Shown here in pieces: positions 9,401 through 16,329 of a stretch of DNA of 24,768 nt; position 1 is the stretch's first letter; each line of letters begins with the position of its first letter. Made by a program: the position numbers and the translations under genes. Where the stretch lies: contig CAMPGG010000012.1 of NCBI GenBank assembly GCA_946885335.1, positions 1-24,768 on the forward strand, in the 5' to 3' direction. The notes under the pieces are model-generated. The model saw only the letters and a list, made by a program, of their open reading frames with translations, did no database searches and was not told the origin of the DNA. The stretch is from an uncultured Chitinophagaceae bacterium (lineage in GTDB: Bacteria; Bacteroidota; Bacteroidia; Chitinophagales; Chitinophagaceae).

Positions 9401-9534
9401 ACTGACACACCGGAAACAGGAGCCCCGGTAGCATCAGAAACTTTGCCGGATACAGTTCTTGTCTGTGCCCAAAGCAATTGACAACATAAGAATAATACTG
9501 TCGTAAGAAATAGTTTTAATTTTCTCATAAACAC
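6484..9534 (-). CDS. SusC/RagA family TonB-linked outer-membrane receptor
   Basis: The 1016-residue protein begins with a signal peptide (about 1-23, ending LLWA before Q24). Residues about 27-97 form a carboxypeptidase-regulatory-like beta-sandwich (SGKVSDATGAPVSGV and SSLGFE). A TonB-box-like segment, DEVVIVGYGT, lies at 105-114. The plug follows with the SusC hallmarks NQALQGRAAGV and SPLYVVDGIPIN, then a 22-strand-type barrel ending in a terminal Phe. It imports a ligand captured by SusD, driven by TonB/ExbBD. The carboxypeptidase-regulatory-like region lies directly before the TonB box, and no sigma-factor-interacting N-terminal extension is seen. An alternative start is Met3 (9528). It heads a two-gene operon with SusD. 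With no glycoside hydrolase, polysaccharide lyase or sulfatase nearby, a peptide-type substrate is as likely as a glycan. Confidence 0.95.
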   Translation of the reverse strand: MFMRKLKLFLTTVLFLCCQLLWAQTRTVSGKVSDATGAPVSGVSVVVKGTSTGTVTGTDGNYSLNVPASATTLVFSSLGFETREMDISGPLVNVTLNTAETSSLDEVVIVGYGTKIKKDLTGNIAQIKGSEVANTPVANFNQALQGRAAGVFVEANNGKVGEGVKIRIRGSGSISAANSPLYVVDGIPINEGAISGSALTDINLNDIESFDILKDASAAAIYGSRAANGVVLITTKKGRAGKTQVNVNAQYGFNEPTNNREFLNAAEYIELFTEAAINSDLIDGIDPRTPGNYAGSWLEYVEKRFTRYAGHSDWRNNETDTDWESLAYNDNSATKILDLSASGGNDKTRFFASGSFSDQEGILINNAFQRMSGRLNLEHDATKRLKIGMNMGLSRTVANRVTLDNGFQTPLQMVALAPITPVRDLDGNLYNTPTTTYYNGLFEIDEVKRSSTSFRNLGNLFLNYDLVKGLVFKTELGLDIQNQNDDYYGSPLSLTGSGINGYGLSEWYRGTNYNTNNYFNYSTNIKDRHDVDATLGMAFQKYSSQSAWVEGQDFPVDDLNRLASAGEITGGSSSASESSFLSYFLRTNYKFDDKYLLSLSGRIDGSSRFGKDNRYGFFPAVSAGWIISQESFLANSDVLSFLKLRGSWGITGNAEGFGNFSQLGLWGASKYNNASGLIPTQLANPELKWEKSEQTDIGLDFGFFDNRLSGEIDYYVRNTRDLIYNVPVPGTSGFSTQLVNIGAMKNKGYEFVLNSENIRSRDFKWSTSFNLSFNENKVVSLDGDQTLIPGNDGRYMNSLIVGEAIGVFYGPKYAGVDPANGDALWFLDDGKTTTNDYNDAGDFVIGNPNPDWIGGLNNTLSYKGIELSFLFQGVWGNQIQNGAGGFMSTGADWFDNQTRDQLRRWQKPGDITDVPQARFYYSNGTGSSSRYVYDGSYIRLKSLNLGYNLPKSVTDKLKISTARIYVLGVNLLTFTDYEGWDPEVNTDYRAGNRNQGADFYSAPQIKSVTFGLNLGF

Positions 9535-9775
9535 ATTTTGATGAATAATAAATGAACAAGGAGAGCAAGCAGAATAAAATATAGACAGGAAAAGTAATTA
9601 TTTGCTGCATAACAGGCTTATTTCCATAGAAATATTTTTTTCACATCATTGGGGAAAATTATTTTTTTATTTACGGCCAAATGGTTTTTGTTCAATAATT
9701 GTTATGGATAAATGAAAGATAAAATGTAAATTTTAGATATGATTTTAATGATTGATTAAGTTTTAGAAACCTGTC
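9535..9775. promoter_or_regulatory. Divergent promoter region between susC and the DUF4231 gene
   Basis: This 241-bp AT-rich gap separates two genes transcribed away from each other, so promoters for both should lie here. On the minus strand a TTTG near 9677-9680 and a TAATTTTC about 16 nt further along resemble the Bacteroidota -33/-7 pattern (TTTG and TAnnTTTG). The spacing is short and the last base is wrong. No convincing plus-strand promoter, operator or hairpin was found. Confidence 0.35.
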
Positions 9776-10210
9776 ATGACTGCAAATGAATACATTGATA
9801 CAAGGGTGAATGAACAATTGCGCTGGATGGAGCAAAAAAGTGCAGTTAACCAACAATGGTATAAAATATTGAAACTAATAGAATTGGTATGTGCTGCCGC
9901 TATCCCCTTCCTGGCCGGCTTTTACCAGGAGTATGCGTACTTCCCGATACTTACCGCTTTTATGGGTGTAATCATTGTAATTTGTAATGGATTGCAACAG
10001 CTTAATCACTTTCATGAAAAGTGGATCAATTACCGTACTGCTATTGAATCTTTAAAAAGAGAAAAATTTTTATTTCAATCCGCGGCATCTCCCTATGATG
10101 GTGCAAATGCTTTCAATTTGTTTGTTCAAAATTTTGAAAACTTACTATCCAATGAAAACAGAATTTGGAAACTGGATATCATGAAAAACCTTCAGTCAGA
10201 AACTGCCTGA
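9776..10210 (+). CDS. DUF4231 (SLATT-like) two-transmembrane protein
   Basis: The 144-residue protein has a charged N-terminal helix (residues 1-30) and two transmembrane segments at about 32-49 and 54-72 with a very short turn between them. A cytoplasmic helical tail carries the DUF4231 signature: W83, Y86-R87, then the run TAIESLKREKFLFQSAASPY at residues 88-107. DUF4231 belongs with the SLATT proteins, two-TM domains found in bacterial conflict operons and thought to act as membrane-permeabilising effectors. No catalytic residues are evident. It lies 142 nt upstream of the patatin gene on the same strand and is probably part of the same cassette, though it could have its own promoter or terminator. 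The family call is firm; the pore-forming role is inferred from the family and the neighbours. Confidence 0.8.
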   Translation: MTANEYIDTRVNEQLRWMEQKSAVNQQWYKILKLIELVCAAAIPFLAGFYQEYAYFPILTAFMGVIIVICNGLQQLNHFHEKWINYRTAIESLKREKFLFQSAASPYDGANAFNLFVQNFENLLSNENRIWKLDIMKNLQSETA

Positions 10211-10284
10211 CCATTTCCTGCCCGATATTTTTATTACTTCTGGTTAGTGGTTTATTATTCATCCTGCCATTAAAATATTCTGAA

Positions 10285-10315
10285 GCCTTTATAATTCAAC
10301 AAAATTCATAAAGGC
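10285..10315. promoter_or_regulatory. Hairpin in the leader of the patatin gene
   Basis: An inverted repeat has arms GCCTTTATAATT (10285-10296) and AATT-C-ATAAAGGC (10303-10315) with one bulged C and a 6-nt CAACAA loop. It lies 37 nt before the patatin ATG. It is followed by A rather than T residues, so it is not a standard terminator for either strand. It may be a leader structure, a processing site or an operator, or it may be chance in AT-rich DNA. Confidence 0.4.
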
Positions 10316-10352
10316 AAAAAGTGATTTTAACTGGCATTTAAACTACACAATT

Positions 10353-11519
10353 ATGTCATTGCTAAAAAAGCTTCAATCTGAAGGACCTAAAAGAATTTTA
10401 TCATTAGATGGTGGTGGAATAAGAGGAGCCCTAACCCTGGGATATCTTCAAAAAATAGAAGACATCCTGAAACAACAACATAATAATCCACAGCTAAGGT
10501 TATGCGATTATTTTGACCTGGTAGGTGGAACCAGTACCGGTTCCATAATTGCAGCTGCGCTGGCTATTGGGATGGAGGTAAATGAAATAAAAGAAAAATA
10601 CTTTGAGTTGGGCGGAAAGATTTTTGGAAAAAAATACAAATGGTATAACATCTTCCAGGTAGATGATTTTATAAAAGCCAGGTATAATGCACAACCACTG
10701 GATGAAGAATTGCAAAAAGTTTTTGGTGATATCACCATGGGAAGTAACCAAATAAAAACAGGACTTTGCATTGTAACCAAAAGAGCAGACACCAACAGTA
10801 CATGGCCTATAATCAATCATCCCTCAGGTAAATTTTTTGACAGTGAACATGGAAAAAATAAAAATATTCTTTTATGGAAAGCCGTGAGGGCAAGTGCAGC
10901 GGCGCCTACTTATTTTTTACCACAAGTAATTGATGTAGGTGGTGGCGTTCCAACGGCAGCTTTTGTAGATGGTGGGGTTAGCATGGCCAACAACCCGGCT
11001 TTGCAGTTATTGATGGTAGCCAACCTGAAAGGTTTTCCTTTTCACTGGAAATTAGGATCTGATAATATTTTATTGGTTTCTGTAGGAACCGGGATGAGTA
11101 AGCCTGTGCAATTGCATAGCGAAGTGACAGATAATAATCTTTTGAATTGGGCAGCGGAAATTCCGGATATGCTGATGCAGGATGCCAGCTGGCAAAACCA
11201 GGCCATCTTGCAATGGTTATCAAAATCTCCCACAGCCTGCGTTATCGATGCAGAGATCGGCAATATGCAGGATGACCTGATCACGGATGCCGTAAATCAA
11301 AATGGCTTGCTCTCCTATTTGCGATATAATTTTTTAATGGAACCCGCCACACTTAATGAACTTGGGATAAACGGAAAAACATTTACCAAAAAAGAAGTCG
11401 ACAACCTGGTTGAAATGAGTAATGCAGAAAATCGTTTTATCTTATACGATATTGGTTTGGCCACTGCGGAAAAAGAAATAAATGTTGATCATTTTCCAAA
11501 AAATTTTATTGTAAAATGA
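10353..11519 (+). CDS. Patatin-like phospholipase (CapV-like effector)
   Basis: The 388-residue cytoplasmic protein has no signal peptide. The patatin domain starts at residue 15. It contains the oxyanion-hole loop DGGGIRG (Gly20-22, Arg24-Gly25), the nucleophile elbow GTSTG with Ser61, the ASAAAPTYF segment at about 180-188, and the catalytic Asp206 in DGG. The Ser-Asp dyad is intact, so a lipid acyl hydrolase is expected. The order and spacing resemble the bacterial patatins used as effectors in CBASS (CapV), which degrade the cell's own phospholipids when switched on. No CD-NTase is present here. The stop codon overlaps the next start (ATGA at 11516-11519), which implies translational coupling to the deoxyribosyltransferase-like/TPR protein. 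Residues about 230-388 show no recognised second domain. A housekeeping lipase is the alternative. Confidence 0.9.
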   Translation: MSLLKKLQSEGPKRILSLDGGGIRGALTLGYLQKIEDILKQQHNNPQLRLCDYFDLVGGTSTGSIIAAALAIGMEVNEIKEKYFELGGKIFGKKYKWYNIFQVDDFIKARYNAQPLDEELQKVFGDITMGSNQIKTGLCIVTKRADTNSTWPIINHPSGKFFDSEHGKNKNILLWKAVRASAAAPTYFLPQVIDVGGGVPTAAFVDGGVSMANNPALQLLMVANLKGFPFHWKLGSDNILLVSVGTGMSKPVQLHSEVTDNNLLNWAAEIPDMLMQDASWQNQAILQWLSKSPTACVIDAEIGNMQDDLITDAVNQNGLLSYLRYNFLMEPATLNELGINGKTFTKKEVDNLVEMSNAENRFILYDIGLATAEKEINVDHFPKNFIVK

Positions 11520-12889
11520 ACCATCAACCGGTGAAACCATCCTGTTTTATAATTATGCCTTTTGGGAAGAAGCAGGATGCAAAAGGAAATGTATTTGACT
11601 TTGATGAAATTTATAAAAAGCTTATACAGCCAGCCGTTGAAGCTGCAGATATGCAGGCTATAAGGGCCGATGAAGAGAATGTGGATGGTATTATTCACAA
11701 ACCAATGTATGAACGTTTAATACTTTCTGATTACGCCATTGCTGACCTGACCACAGCCAATGCCAATGTGTTTTATGAACTTGGCGTGAGGCATTCCGTT
11801 AAACCTTTTACCACCATCAGTTTATTTGCCACCGGTTCCGTCTTACCTTTTGATGTAAACTTTTTACGGGGTATGCCTTATGGTTATGATACTGAGAAAA
11901 AATTAATCAATGCAGCTGCAGATATTGAAGGTTTGAAAATGAAATTAGTCAATGCTAAAAAAGACAAGAAAACAGATAGTCCGTTGTACCAGCTGGTTGA
12001 TGGAATTCATTTTCAAAATAGTGTGGCCCATGAAAAGACAGATATTTTCCGCGATAAAGTAATGTATGATGAATCTTTAAAAAGGCAACTGCATACTATC
12101 AGGTCAGCAAAAAGCAGCAATGCGGAAAAACTAAACCAACTGCATTCATTAATAGAATCTAATAAACCGCTGGAAAACCTGGAAGCCGGCGTTTTGATTG
12201 ATATTATGCTCACATTCCGCTCACTGGAATATTACGAGGAAATGATAAATTTTATCAGACAGCTGCCGGTACATGTTCAACAAACCATCATGGTGCAGGA
12301 GCAATGGGCGTTTGCACTAAACCGGATGAAAACGCCTGAAGCGAGAGCAGAAGCTATTCAAATTTTAGAAAACGTAATAGCTAAAAATGGACCGGCAAGT
12401 GAAACCTATGGCATATTAGGAAGAATTTATAAAGACATGTTTCTTGATGCCATTAATAATAATAACCACCTGGTGGCCGATGCATACCTGGATAAAGCTT
12501 TGGAAACTTATTTAAATGGATTATATGCAGATTGGAGAGACGCTTACCCTGGCGTAAATGCGTTAATGTTACTTGAACTAAAAGGTGAGAATGAAAAGAT
12601 CAGGAGGCTGGCGCCGGTTGTAGAATTTTCTGTGGAAAGAAAGATGGATAGAATGAAACCCGATTACTGGGATTTTGCATCCCTACTTGAAATCGCCATT
12701 ATTGAAAACAATTATGAAAAAGCAAAAAAATTATTAAGCAATTTAATAACCACTGGCTACGAAGATTGGATGATCGATACCACCCTCAATAATTTTAACC
12801 TGATCTCTGCCTATCGCAAAAAAAGAAACCAGGAACCGAATATCATCGAAGATTTTATAAACCAACTCACCTCTTTGAAGAAAACATAA
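11516..12889 (+). CDS. Nucleoside deoxyribosyltransferase-like (DRHyd) + TPR/TRAF-binding-like protein
   Basis: The 457-residue soluble protein has two parts. Residues about 9-125 form a Rossmann-like nucleoside 2-deoxyribosyltransferase/deoxyribohydrolase domain: FIIMPFG at 11-17, then a run with Asp77, Asn84 and the likely nucleophile Glu88 in NVFYELG. Residues about 175-450 are all-helical with TPR-like pairs, including the DAYPGVNALMLLEL segment (342-355) typical of proteins annotated as TRAFs-binding domain (the MAP3K/ASK1 central-region family). The catalytic Glu and Asp are kept, so cleavage or sensing of a nucleotide or NAD-like molecule is possible. Its start overlaps the patatin stop by 4 nt. 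The likely role is sensor or signal processor controlling the phospholipase, which is inference. A free-standing nucleoside-metabolism enzyme is less likely because of the long TPR region. It ends 2 nt before a strong terminator. Confidence 0.85.
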   Translation: MNHQPVKPSCFIIMPFGKKQDAKGNVFDFDEIYKKLIQPAVEAADMQAIRADEENVDGIIHKPMYERLILSDYAIADLTTANANVFYELGVRHSVKPFTTISLFATGSVLPFDVNFLRGMPYGYDTEKKLINAAADIEGLKMKLVNAKKDKKTDSPLYQLVDGIHFQNSVAHEKTDIFRDKVMYDESLKRQLHTIRSAKSSNAEKLNQLHSLIESNKPLENLEAGVLIDIMLTFRSLEYYEEMINFIRQLPVHVQQTIMVQEQWAFALNRMKTPEARAEAIQILENVIAKNGPASETYGILGRIYKDMFLDAINNNNHLVADAYLDKALETYLNGLYADWRDAYPGVNALMLLELKGENEKIRRLAPVVEFSVERKMDRMKPDYWDFASLLEIAIIENNYEKAKKLLSNLITTGYEDWMIDTTLNNFNLISAYRKKRNQEPNIIEDFINQLTSLKKT

Positions 12890-12890
12890 A

Positions 12891-12918
12891 AAAAAGACCG
12901 CCGGGAGGCGGTCTTTTT
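12891..12918. terminator. Strong bidirectional intrinsic terminator with GNRA loop
   Basis: The arms AAAAAGACCGCC (12891-12902) and GGCGGTCTTTTT (12907-12918) pair perfectly around a GGGA tetraloop. The A and T runs at the two ends give U tails in both directions. It lies between the convergent cassette gene (stop at 12889) and the dehydratase gene (stop at 12942). Confidence 0.95.
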
Positions 12919-12941
12919 CATAAACAACAAACAAGTAAAAA

Positions 12942-14945
12942 CTATGCATTCACACCATTCACTTCTCTGAATTGTTGCAGAGCTGGTTTTCCATTTACAG
13001 TTGATGCGTCAAGCATTCCAAAAGGTGAGTTATTGCTAATGAATTCCGGAACCATATCCTTCATTTTTTTAACTAACGAATCATTATCATCCGTATAACA
13101 TTTTACGATCAATTCTTCAATATCCGAATAAACCTGGTCATAGGTATGTACAATAACTTTTGCTATTTGTATTTTATCATGATAAGTAGGAATGCATTTT
13201 TCTTGCTCATTCAATAATTCCTCGTACAGTTTTTCGCCCGGCCGTAACCCGGTATAAACAACCTGGATGTCTTTTCCAGGTTCTAAACCGGCAAGCAATA
13301 TCATTTTGTTGGCCAAATCTGAAATCTTAACCGGTTTACCCATATCAAAAACAAATATCTCACCGCCATTTCCCATGATACCTGCTTCCAGCACCAACTG
13401 TACGGCTTCCGGAATGGTCATAAAGTATCGGGTGATCTCAGGATCCGTTACGGTGATTGGACCACCTTTCTGAATCTGGTTACGGAAACGGGGAATAACA
13501 GAACCATTTGAATCAAGCACATTTCCAAAACGGGTGGTAATGAATTTTGTCTTGGAGTTAATATCGGTATAATGAATATTATTCTTGCTGCTGATAACTT
13601 TTAATGTATTGTCCGGGGAATTACTGAGTGATTGAATATATATCTCGGCAATTCTTTTAGATGCCCCCATTACGTTGGTTGGATTCACTGCCTTATCAGT
13701 AGATATCATCACAAATTTTTCCGCATTATGCAGTATGGCCAGATCAGCAATATTCATGGTGCCCATAACATTTGTAAGTATGGCCTCTGAAGGATTATTT
13801 TCCATCATTGGCACATGCTTATAAGCCGCGGCATGGAATATTATTTCAGGATTATACTCCTTGAAAAGATGTTGCATGCGATGAAAATTCTGCACGTTGG
13901 CAATAAATATCCTTACTTTATTAGATGGGTATATTTCTTCAATTTCCAATTGTATATCATGTAAAGCAGATTCAGCCATATCGCAAAGAATAACCAAACC
14001 AGGATTATAATTCATTACCTGTCTTACAATTTCAGAACCGATGGAACCTGCAGCACCTGTAATTAAAATTCTTTTGCCTTCCAGGTCATTTGATATTTTG
14101 GTGTTATTAATAACGATAGGTTCGCGTTGTAAAAGATCTTCAATGTTCAGATCTTTCATCTGCTTCAGGTTTAGCTTGCCATATATCCATTTATTAAATG
14201 GTGGTACAGTAACGACCTTAATATTATAAGCTAAACATTTATCAATGATCTGTTTTTTTGATTTTAAGCCAAGGTCTTCATTTACCATGATCAGTTTCTC
14301 AACATGGTATTTTGTTTTTAATTTGAGAAGATCATTATAATGAAAAATCTTTTTTTGTTCAATATAGGTATTGATCTTTTCTCCATTTTTTTCGAGGAAG
14401 CCTATGACTGAAAAGGAATCACCCTGGTTAGATTCCAGCGCCTGCTTGATCAACATGGCATCACTACCCGATCCGTAAATAAGAACTTTTTCATGATGGG
14501 AGGAAGTAATTCTTTTCACATAATGAAAAGTCTCCTTAACCATCGTTCTAAGCATAATAAGAAAAGAAGATGCAATAAAGAAGTTTATCAATAACAGGAA
14601 AAAAAGATTCAGATCATCAAGACTGAAATATTTTTTAACCAACAATTCAATTAGTACAGGATAAAGAATGCTTGTGACCAACACAGCAGAAAAAATTCTG
14701 AAGATATCTTGTGTATTGGAATAACGGATTAATCCTGTATGTATACGCATTGCATAAAATACCACGACGGCAATGAAGCAGTAAATGCCTGTATATACAA
14801 GAAAATGCCCCCTGTAAATGGAGGGTAGCTCGAAGTTTTTTACAATAAAATATGAGAGGGCAAAGGACCAGTTAATGATAACGAGATCAATAAGGAGAAT
14901 AACCCACCTTGGAACAGTCTTATAACTGAGTAACTTTTTTTTCAT
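12942..14945 (-). CDS. Membrane UDP-N-acetylglucosamine 4,6-dehydratase (PglF/WbpM/CapD family)
   Basis: The 667-residue protein has four N-terminal transmembrane helices (about 15-36, 48-66, 83-103 and 112-132). A first Rossmann-like region follows with VLIYGSGSDA near 154-163. The catalytic short-chain dehydrogenase domain starts at about 288 with the NAD-binding loop GAAGSIG (297-303). The active site has STDKAV at 415-420 and the Met426-x3-Lys430 pair (VMGASK) that replaces the usual Tyr-x3-Lys in this family. It should convert UDP-GlcNAc to UDP-2-acetamido-2,6-dideoxy-4-ketoglucose, the substrate of the PglE-type aminotransferase upstream. Length and layout match full-length membrane forms. 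It is the last gene of the polysaccharide cluster. A 245-bp gap with a possible terminator separates it from the rest, so it may have its own promoter. Confidence 0.93.
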   Translation of the reverse strand: MKKKLLSYKTVPRWVILLIDLVIINWSFALSYFIVKNFELPSIYRGHFLVYTGIYCFIAVVVFYAMRIHTGLIRYSNTQDIFRIFSAVLVTSILYPVLIELLVKKYFSLDDLNLFFLLLINFFIASSFLIMLRTMVKETFHYVKRITSSHHEKVLIYGSGSDAMLIKQALESNQGDSFSVIGFLEKNGEKINTYIEQKKIFHYNDLLKLKTKYHVEKLIMVNEDLGLKSKKQIIDKCLAYNIKVVTVPPFNKWIYGKLNLKQMKDLNIEDLLQREPIVINNTKISNDLEGKRILITGAAGSIGSEIVRQVMNYNPGLVILCDMAESALHDIQLEIEEIYPSNKVRIFIANVQNFHRMQHLFKEYNPEIIFHAAAYKHVPMMENNPSEAILTNVMGTMNIADLAILHNAEKFVMISTDKAVNPTNVMGASKRIAEIYIQSLSNSPDNTLKVISSKNNIHYTDINSKTKFITTRFGNVLDSNGSVIPRFRNQIQKGGPITVTDPEITRYFMTIPEAVQLVLEAGIMGNGGEIFVFDMGKPVKISDLANKMILLAGLEPGKDIQVVYTGLRPGEKLYEELLNEQEKCIPTYHDKIQIAKVIVHTYDQVYSDIEELIVKCYTDDNDSLVKKMKDMVPEFISNNSPFGMLDASTVNGKPALQQFREVNGVNA

Positions 14946-15190
14946 GATGCTTCCTAAAATGTCTAAATACAGTACGTTAGTCTGTTCATAGTTGCTTAAA
15001 ACTATGCAGGTTTAGAAAGGATTGGAAAAGCTGGTTACTTTTAGGAAGATGGAAAACAGGGTGGTTTGTAGAGGATTGGAAACTAAAAAAACAATATATA
15101 TTTATTGTTTTGGGGAGTTTGAATTATTCGACTAAGATACTCTTAAAAAGTTAAAAACAAAACTTGACAGTATGCTTTAAATCTTAAAAA
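14946..15190 (-). promoter_or_regulatory. Intergenic gap upstream of the dehydratase gene
   Basis: This 245-bp AT-rich stretch is the only sizeable gap inside the minus-strand polysaccharide cluster, where most other junctions overlap or leave under 35 nt. Apart from the hairpin at 15085-15111, nothing definite was seen. A promoter for the dehydratase gene is expected, but no good TAnnTTTG box was found. Confidence 0.3.
15085..15111 (-). terminator. Possible AT-rich intrinsic terminator after the aminotransferase gene
   Basis: The arms AAAACAATA (15088-15096) and TATTGTTTT (15103-15111) pair perfectly around a 6-nt loop. Leftward transcripts would end in a U run (complement of the A run 15085-15091). 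The stem holds only one G-C pair, so it is weak. Confidence 0.4.
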
Positions 15191-16315
15191 TTAAAATGAT
15201 GAACAAATACCTTCCACAACTTTCTTCAAATCTTCATCTTTTAAATTAGATCCTGACGGTAAGCAAAGTCCCCGCTCAAACAGATCAGTACAAATGTTGT
15301 GCCCATACATGGGGTATTTTTCAAAGACCGGTTGCAAATGCATCGGTTTCCATAAAGGACGACTTTCTATGTTTAATTTATTCAGGTAATCGTACGTTTT
15401 CAAACGGGCTTCGCTTGATTCAAATAAAATGGTTGTTAACCATCTATTCGAAAAGAAATCACTGCCCGGCTCATCCAGAAATGAAATTTGATTGATATTG
15501 CTGAGGGCCTTTTTATAAAATTCAAAATTATAGCGACGTTGAGAGACTCTCTGAGAAATCACTTCCATTTGTCCCCGCCCAATGCCTGCCAGCACATTAC
15601 TTATCCGGTAATTATATCCAATTTGTGAATGCTGGTAATGAGGTGCCGGATCCCTTGCCTGGGTTGACAAGAACCTTGCTTGTTTTATCCAATCTTCATT
15701 TTGACTTACCAATGCACCGCCACCAGAAGTTGTGATGATTTTATTTCCATTGAATGAAAGAATTGACAGATCCCCAAAAGTACCTAATGGCCGATTTTTA
15801 AAATTTGATCCAAGTGCTTCAGCGGCATCTTCAATGAGTGGAATTTGAAAATGTTGAGATATTTCCACAATCTCATCAATAAGAGCTGGCATCCCATACA
15901 AATGAACAGCAATGATGGCCTTCGGTTTTTTCCCTTTGCTGATTCTGTCTTCAATAGCCTCCCGTAAAAAAGTCGGTGACATATTCCAGGTTGCCGGTTC
16001 GCTATCAACAAAAACAGGAGTAGCGCCAAGATAAAGAATTGGATTAGCAGAAGCTGAAAACGTCAAAGATTGACAAAGCACTTCATCACCGGCTTTTACA
16101 CCTAAAATGATCAGTGCAAGATGAAGTGCGGCTGTGCCTGAACTTAATGCAGCCACCGAAACTTCCTGTCCTAAATATTTTTCAAGGTCATGTTCAAATC
16201 CATCTACATTCGGACCCAATGGTGCGATCCAGTTTGTATCAAATGCATGCTGTATATATTTTATTTCAGTACCCCCCATATGCGGAGAGGATAACCATAT
16301 TTTTGAATTGCTCAT
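15191..16315 (-). CDS. PLP-dependent sugar aminotransferase (DegT/DnrJ/EryC1, PglE-like)
   Basis: The 374-residue protein is a full-length DegT/DnrJ/EryC1/StrS aminotransferase. Lys192 in SFNGNKIITTSGGG is the PLP-binding lysine, Asp163 in EDAAEALGS contacts the pyridine nitrogen, and SSGTAALHLAL near 58-68 binds the phosphate. The NGNKIITTSGGG wording, the later STQAR segment and the YNYRISNVLAGIG segment resemble Campylobacter PglE, which aminates C4 of UDP-4-keto-6-deoxy-GlcNAc using glutamate. This fits the PglF-type dehydratase two steps away and the formyltransferase 14 nt upstream, which would act on the new 4-amino group. Substrate stereochemistry (gluco versus galacto) cannot be read from the sequence. 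Confidence 0.92.
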   Translation of the reverse strand: MSNSKIWLSSPHMGGTEIKYIQHAFDTNWIAPLGPNVDGFEHDLEKYLGQEVSVAALSSGTAALHLALIILGVKAGDEVLCQSLTFSASANPILYLGATPVFVDSEPATWNMSPTFLREAIEDRISKGKKPKAIIAVHLYGMPALIDEIVEISQHFQIPLIEDAAEALGSNFKNRPLGTFGDLSILSFNGNKIITTSGGGALVSQNEDWIKQARFLSTQARDPAPHYQHSQIGYNYRISNVLAGIGRGQMEVISQRVSQRRYNFEFYKKALSNINQISFLDEPGSDFFSNRWLTTILFESSEARLKTYDYLNKLNIESRPLWKPMHLQPVFEKYPMYGHNICTDLFERGLCLPSGSNLKDEDLKKVVEGICSSF

Positions 16316-16329
16316 TTTATTTTCGATGC

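Noticed and set aside
5075..9534. A polysaccharide utilisation locus for a specific glycan.
   Set aside because: No glycoside hydrolase, polysaccharide lyase, sulfatase, SusE/F-like protein or hybrid two-component regulator is present nearby, so no glycan substrate can be supported.
9535..9775. An insertion boundary or attachment site marking the cassette as recently acquired.
   Set aside because: No direct repeats, tRNA fragment, integrase or transposase were seen at either side of 9776-12889, and base composition is not visibly different from the flanks.
10353..12889. A standard CBASS operon, because of the CapV-like patatin.
   Set aside because: No CD-NTase (GS motif with Asp triad), Cap2/Cap3 or HORMA/TRIP13 gene lies beside it within the window. 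The partner is a deoxyribosyltransferase-like/TPR protein instead.
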